NCBI GenBank assembly: GCA_005809105.1
Contig: SYLI01000008.1
Span: 1-39,709, forward strand
DNA: 39,709 nucleotides
Origin: Verrucomicrobiales bacterium
GTDB taxonomy: Bacteria; Verrucomicrobiota; Verrucomicrobiia; Limisphaerales; UBA1100
Direction of reading: 5' to 3'
Shown piece after piece: positions 38,460-39,709 of this stretch. Position 1 is the stretch's first letter, and every line of letters starts with the position of its first letter. Both the position numbers and the translations under genes were made by a program. The notes below the pieces were generated by a model. It ran no database searches. It was not told where the DNA came from and worked only from the letters and a program-made list of their open reading frames with translations.

Positions 38460-38488
38460 TTGACCCGCGGGCATCGGCTCCGTACCCT
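38460..38488 (+). promoter_or_regulatory. Candidate promoter for the DUF5069 gene
   Basis: TTGACC (38460-38465), a 17-base spacer and TACCCT (38483-38488). It leaves about 30 bases of leader before the ATG at 38525. Confidence 0.45.
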
Positions 38489-38524
38489 ACCCGCCGTTTC
38501 AATCAACGACACATCGACATCGCT

Positions 38525-38965
38525 ATGAGTAAACATGTTCCCCTCATCAGTTCCGGCACCAAAGGCCCCATGGGTGTTTTGCACCTGCCGCGTCTCTGGC
38601 AGAAAGTCTCGCTGGAATGCGTCGGCAAGCTCGCTGACGGTTACCCCGGCATCGGCAAGGGCTATGACATGATGGTCATTAATGCGCTGGGCTTGAAGGC
38701 GGAGGAAGTGCACAACTTCATCAAGTCGCACAAGCCCACCTACCCGCAGTTCGAGGCGTGGGTGAAGAAGCACGCGCAGCACCAGACGCGCGGGGACATT
38801 CACAAGCTCAACGTGTCTATCGCCGGCTACATCCACGCCGACGACACGCGGCATGGTATCCTCAAGGCCAACGGTCTGGCTGACGACGGCTCGGTGTTGC
38901 CCGACGCCATCAACCTGAACAACCTGGACGACTGGCACGAGTTCCATCAGGCGGTACTGAAGTAA
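38525..38965 (+). CDS. DUF5069 domain protein
   Basis: This encodes 146 residues, soluble, with no signal peptide. The sequence has the DUF5069 look: GPMGVLHLPRLWQKVSLECVG, LADGYPGIGKGYDMMVINAL, AEEVHNFIKSHKPTYPQFEA and the C-terminal DDWHEFHQAVLK. The family is found mainly in Verrucomicrobia and relatives and has no known function. I took the ATG at 38525 because the domain starts there and a promoter candidate lies upstream of it; the frame is open further to 38417, but that stretch overlaps the promoter. The gene is single, divergent from leuB and followed by a strong terminator. Confidence 0.88.
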   Translation: MSKHVPLISSGTKGPMGVLHLPRLWQKVSLECVGKLADGYPGIGKGYDMMVINALGLKAEEVHNFIKSHKPTYPQFEAWVKKHAQHQTRGDIHKLNVSIAGYIHADDTRHGILKANGLADDGSVLPDAINLNNLDDWHEFHQAVLK

Positions 38966-38992
38966 TCCAAACGCAGGTAATCCATTTACGGC

Positions 38993-39023
38993 GGCGCGGG
39001 ACCACCCCGCGCCGTCTTTTTTT
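38993..39023 (+). terminator. Intrinsic terminator after the DUF5069 gene
   Basis: An 8-bp GC-rich stem (38993-39000 with 39006-39013, 5-base loop) is followed by TC and seven T residues (39017-39023). It lies 27 bases after the stop. The remaining stretch to 39122 holds nothing recognisable. Confidence 0.92.
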
Positions 39024-39122
39024 AGGGAAGCATGGACGGACTGGGTATCCCAACCCCGCTCCACTCTCCACCCCTCTCCTTGGAATCTGCCGAATGGCAG
39101 AAACTTTCTCTAGAATGTTGGC

Positions 39123-39709
39123 CTAGTTCTGAGTGGTAATTGGCGTGCTGTTGCTGTCGGCCGCGATACCCGAGACCGTAGTCAGGATGATCCTCGCATC
39201 GGCGATGCCAATCCAGCCGGCCGGGATGATGGAGTCGTCAATGATGATTCGGGTTCCATCCGCGCTAAAGCTCACCCCGTTGGGCGGGTTCGTTGGATCC
39301 ACGTTCAAGGTTAGTTGCGCCGTGGCGTTGGCGCTGGAATTCAGTTCAATCTTGTTGATCCCGCGGAAGTTGGTTCCGTTGATGTAGAGGTCGCCTTCGC
39401 TCTTGTCATAGGTGTTGGTCCCGCCGGAGTAGCCTCCTCCTGCAAAGGTTGCCTGGGCCGTCGTCAGCAGCTCCGGTCTGCCCGACACCGTGAAGGAGCC
39501 GGTGCCTGACACCGCTGATGAGGTCACCTTGCCAAAGGGTGTTGTGATGCGCACCCGGCGTGATCCCCCCACCACCGAGTCCAAGAGGTGGGTCGTCAGC
39601 GACCAGCCCGTCGCGCTGGCTGCCGCAATTACTTGGGTTGCATTGGACACCGTCAGGCCCGTTCCACCGGTCCCGGTCGGCCCCGTCACCAAGCCCGGTA
39701 GACCCACAA
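39123..39709 (-). CDS. Secreted IPT/TIG-like beta-rich protein, C-terminal part (5' truncated by window edge)
   Basis: The frame is open from the right edge to TAG at 39125-39123, giving about 195 residues of a protein whose beginning lies outside. The sequence is rich in Thr, Ser, Gly and Asn, like extracellular beta-sandwich repeats: VTSSAVSGTGSFTVSG, DLYINGTNFRGINKIELNSS, then FSADGTRIIIDDSIIPAG. The block YINGTNFRGINKIELN resembles IPT/TIG domains, which bear a (I)xGxNF strand. A small collagen-like start, GLPGLVTGPTGTGGTG, precedes it. No sorting signal is visible at the C-terminus (ends SNSTPITTQN). It is probably a surface or secreted protein; the family is not certain. Confidence 0.7.
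   Translation of the reverse strand, partial: VGLPGLVTGPTGTGGTGLTVSNATQVIAAASATGWSLTTHLLDSVVGGSRRVRITTPFGKVTSSAVSGTGSFTVSGRPELLTTAQATFAGGGYSGGTNTYDKSEGDLYINGTNFRGINKIELNSSANATAQLTLNVDPTNPPNGVSFSADGTRIIIDDSIIPAGWIGIADARIILTTVSGIAADSNSTPITTQN

Noticed and set aside
1-39709. CRISPR array, insertion sequence or prophage
   Set aside because: No regularly spaced repeats, no transposase or cas genes, no terminal inverted repeats and no phage structural genes were found on either strand.

Overview
The window is a GC-rich chromosomal segment that reads as a member of the Verrucomicrobiota, of the Pedosphaera/Limisphaera kind. The taxon is an inference from gene content: pseudopilin-like secreted proteins with a C-terminal DG motif, a CRTAC1-type FG-GAP/ASPIC protein, a Tat-exported DUF1501 protein, a DUF1549/DUF1553 protein, a planctomycete-type cytochrome (PSCyt1) fused to WD40 repeats, a DUF1080 plus Gfo/Idh/MocA pair, and a DUF5069 protein. 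No phage, transposon, CRISPR array or rRNA was seen. There is one tRNA (Glu, CTC).

Layout. 1-2.5 kb: the end of one and two complete pseudopilin-like genes, with strong terminators after the first and third. 2.65-5.97 kb: a translationally coupled pair, a small membrane-anchored protein and a large FG-GAP/ASPIC protein whose N-terminal region resembles it. 5.98-10.5 kb (minus): a sugar-type ABC transporter (lipoprotein, double ATPase, permease) behind a secreted beta-propeller gene. 10.6-12.8 kb: a zinc-ribbon/LRR protein, a GYF protein with two DUF4389 repeats, and a convergent secreted metzincin-like protease. 12.9-22.9 kb (plus): a four-gene export cluster of DUF1501, PPC-domain protein, DUF1549/DUF1553 protein, and a PSCyt1-WD40 protein with a tail of about 745 residues of Ala-rich helix. 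22.9-28.2 kb (minus): lysA, an unknown secreted helical protein, a squalene/phytoene synthase, argH and a GNAT acetyltransferase. 28.2-31.7 kb: an RluA-type pseudouridine synthase, tRNA-Glu, a RelE-like protein, a convergent HNH protein, a secreted coiled-coil protein and rsmD. 31.7-38.4 kb (minus): a squalene-hopene-cyclase-like protein, tadA, a Nudix hydrolase, a small membrane protein, DUF1080, a Gfo/Idh/MocA oxidoreductase and leuB. 38.5-39.7 kb: a DUF5069 protein, a strong terminator and the C-terminal end of a secreted IPT/TIG-like protein.

How the genes fit together. Housekeeping genes (lysA, argH, leuB, rsmD, tadA, tRNA-Glu) are interleaved with envelope and polymer-use functions. Squalene synthase and the triterpene cyclase suggest a hopanoid-type pathway split over two operons 5.5 kb apart. 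The Gfo/Idh/MocA and DUF1080 pair (4-base overlap) fits the oxidise-then-cleave 3-keto-glycoside route. The DUF1501 to PSCyt1 cluster looks like a large exported system of unknown function.

Thirteen candidate promoters share an architecture of TTG-type -35, a 16-18 base spacer, and a -10 usually of the form TA(G/C)NNT, often preceded by GC. In six of them the -10 lies only 6-12 bases before a start codon that has no convincing Shine-Dalgarno sequence, which suggests near-leaderless transcripts. Almost every coding region has long open frames on the opposite strand; these are treated as composition shadows. All functional calls come from reading motifs, without database searches.
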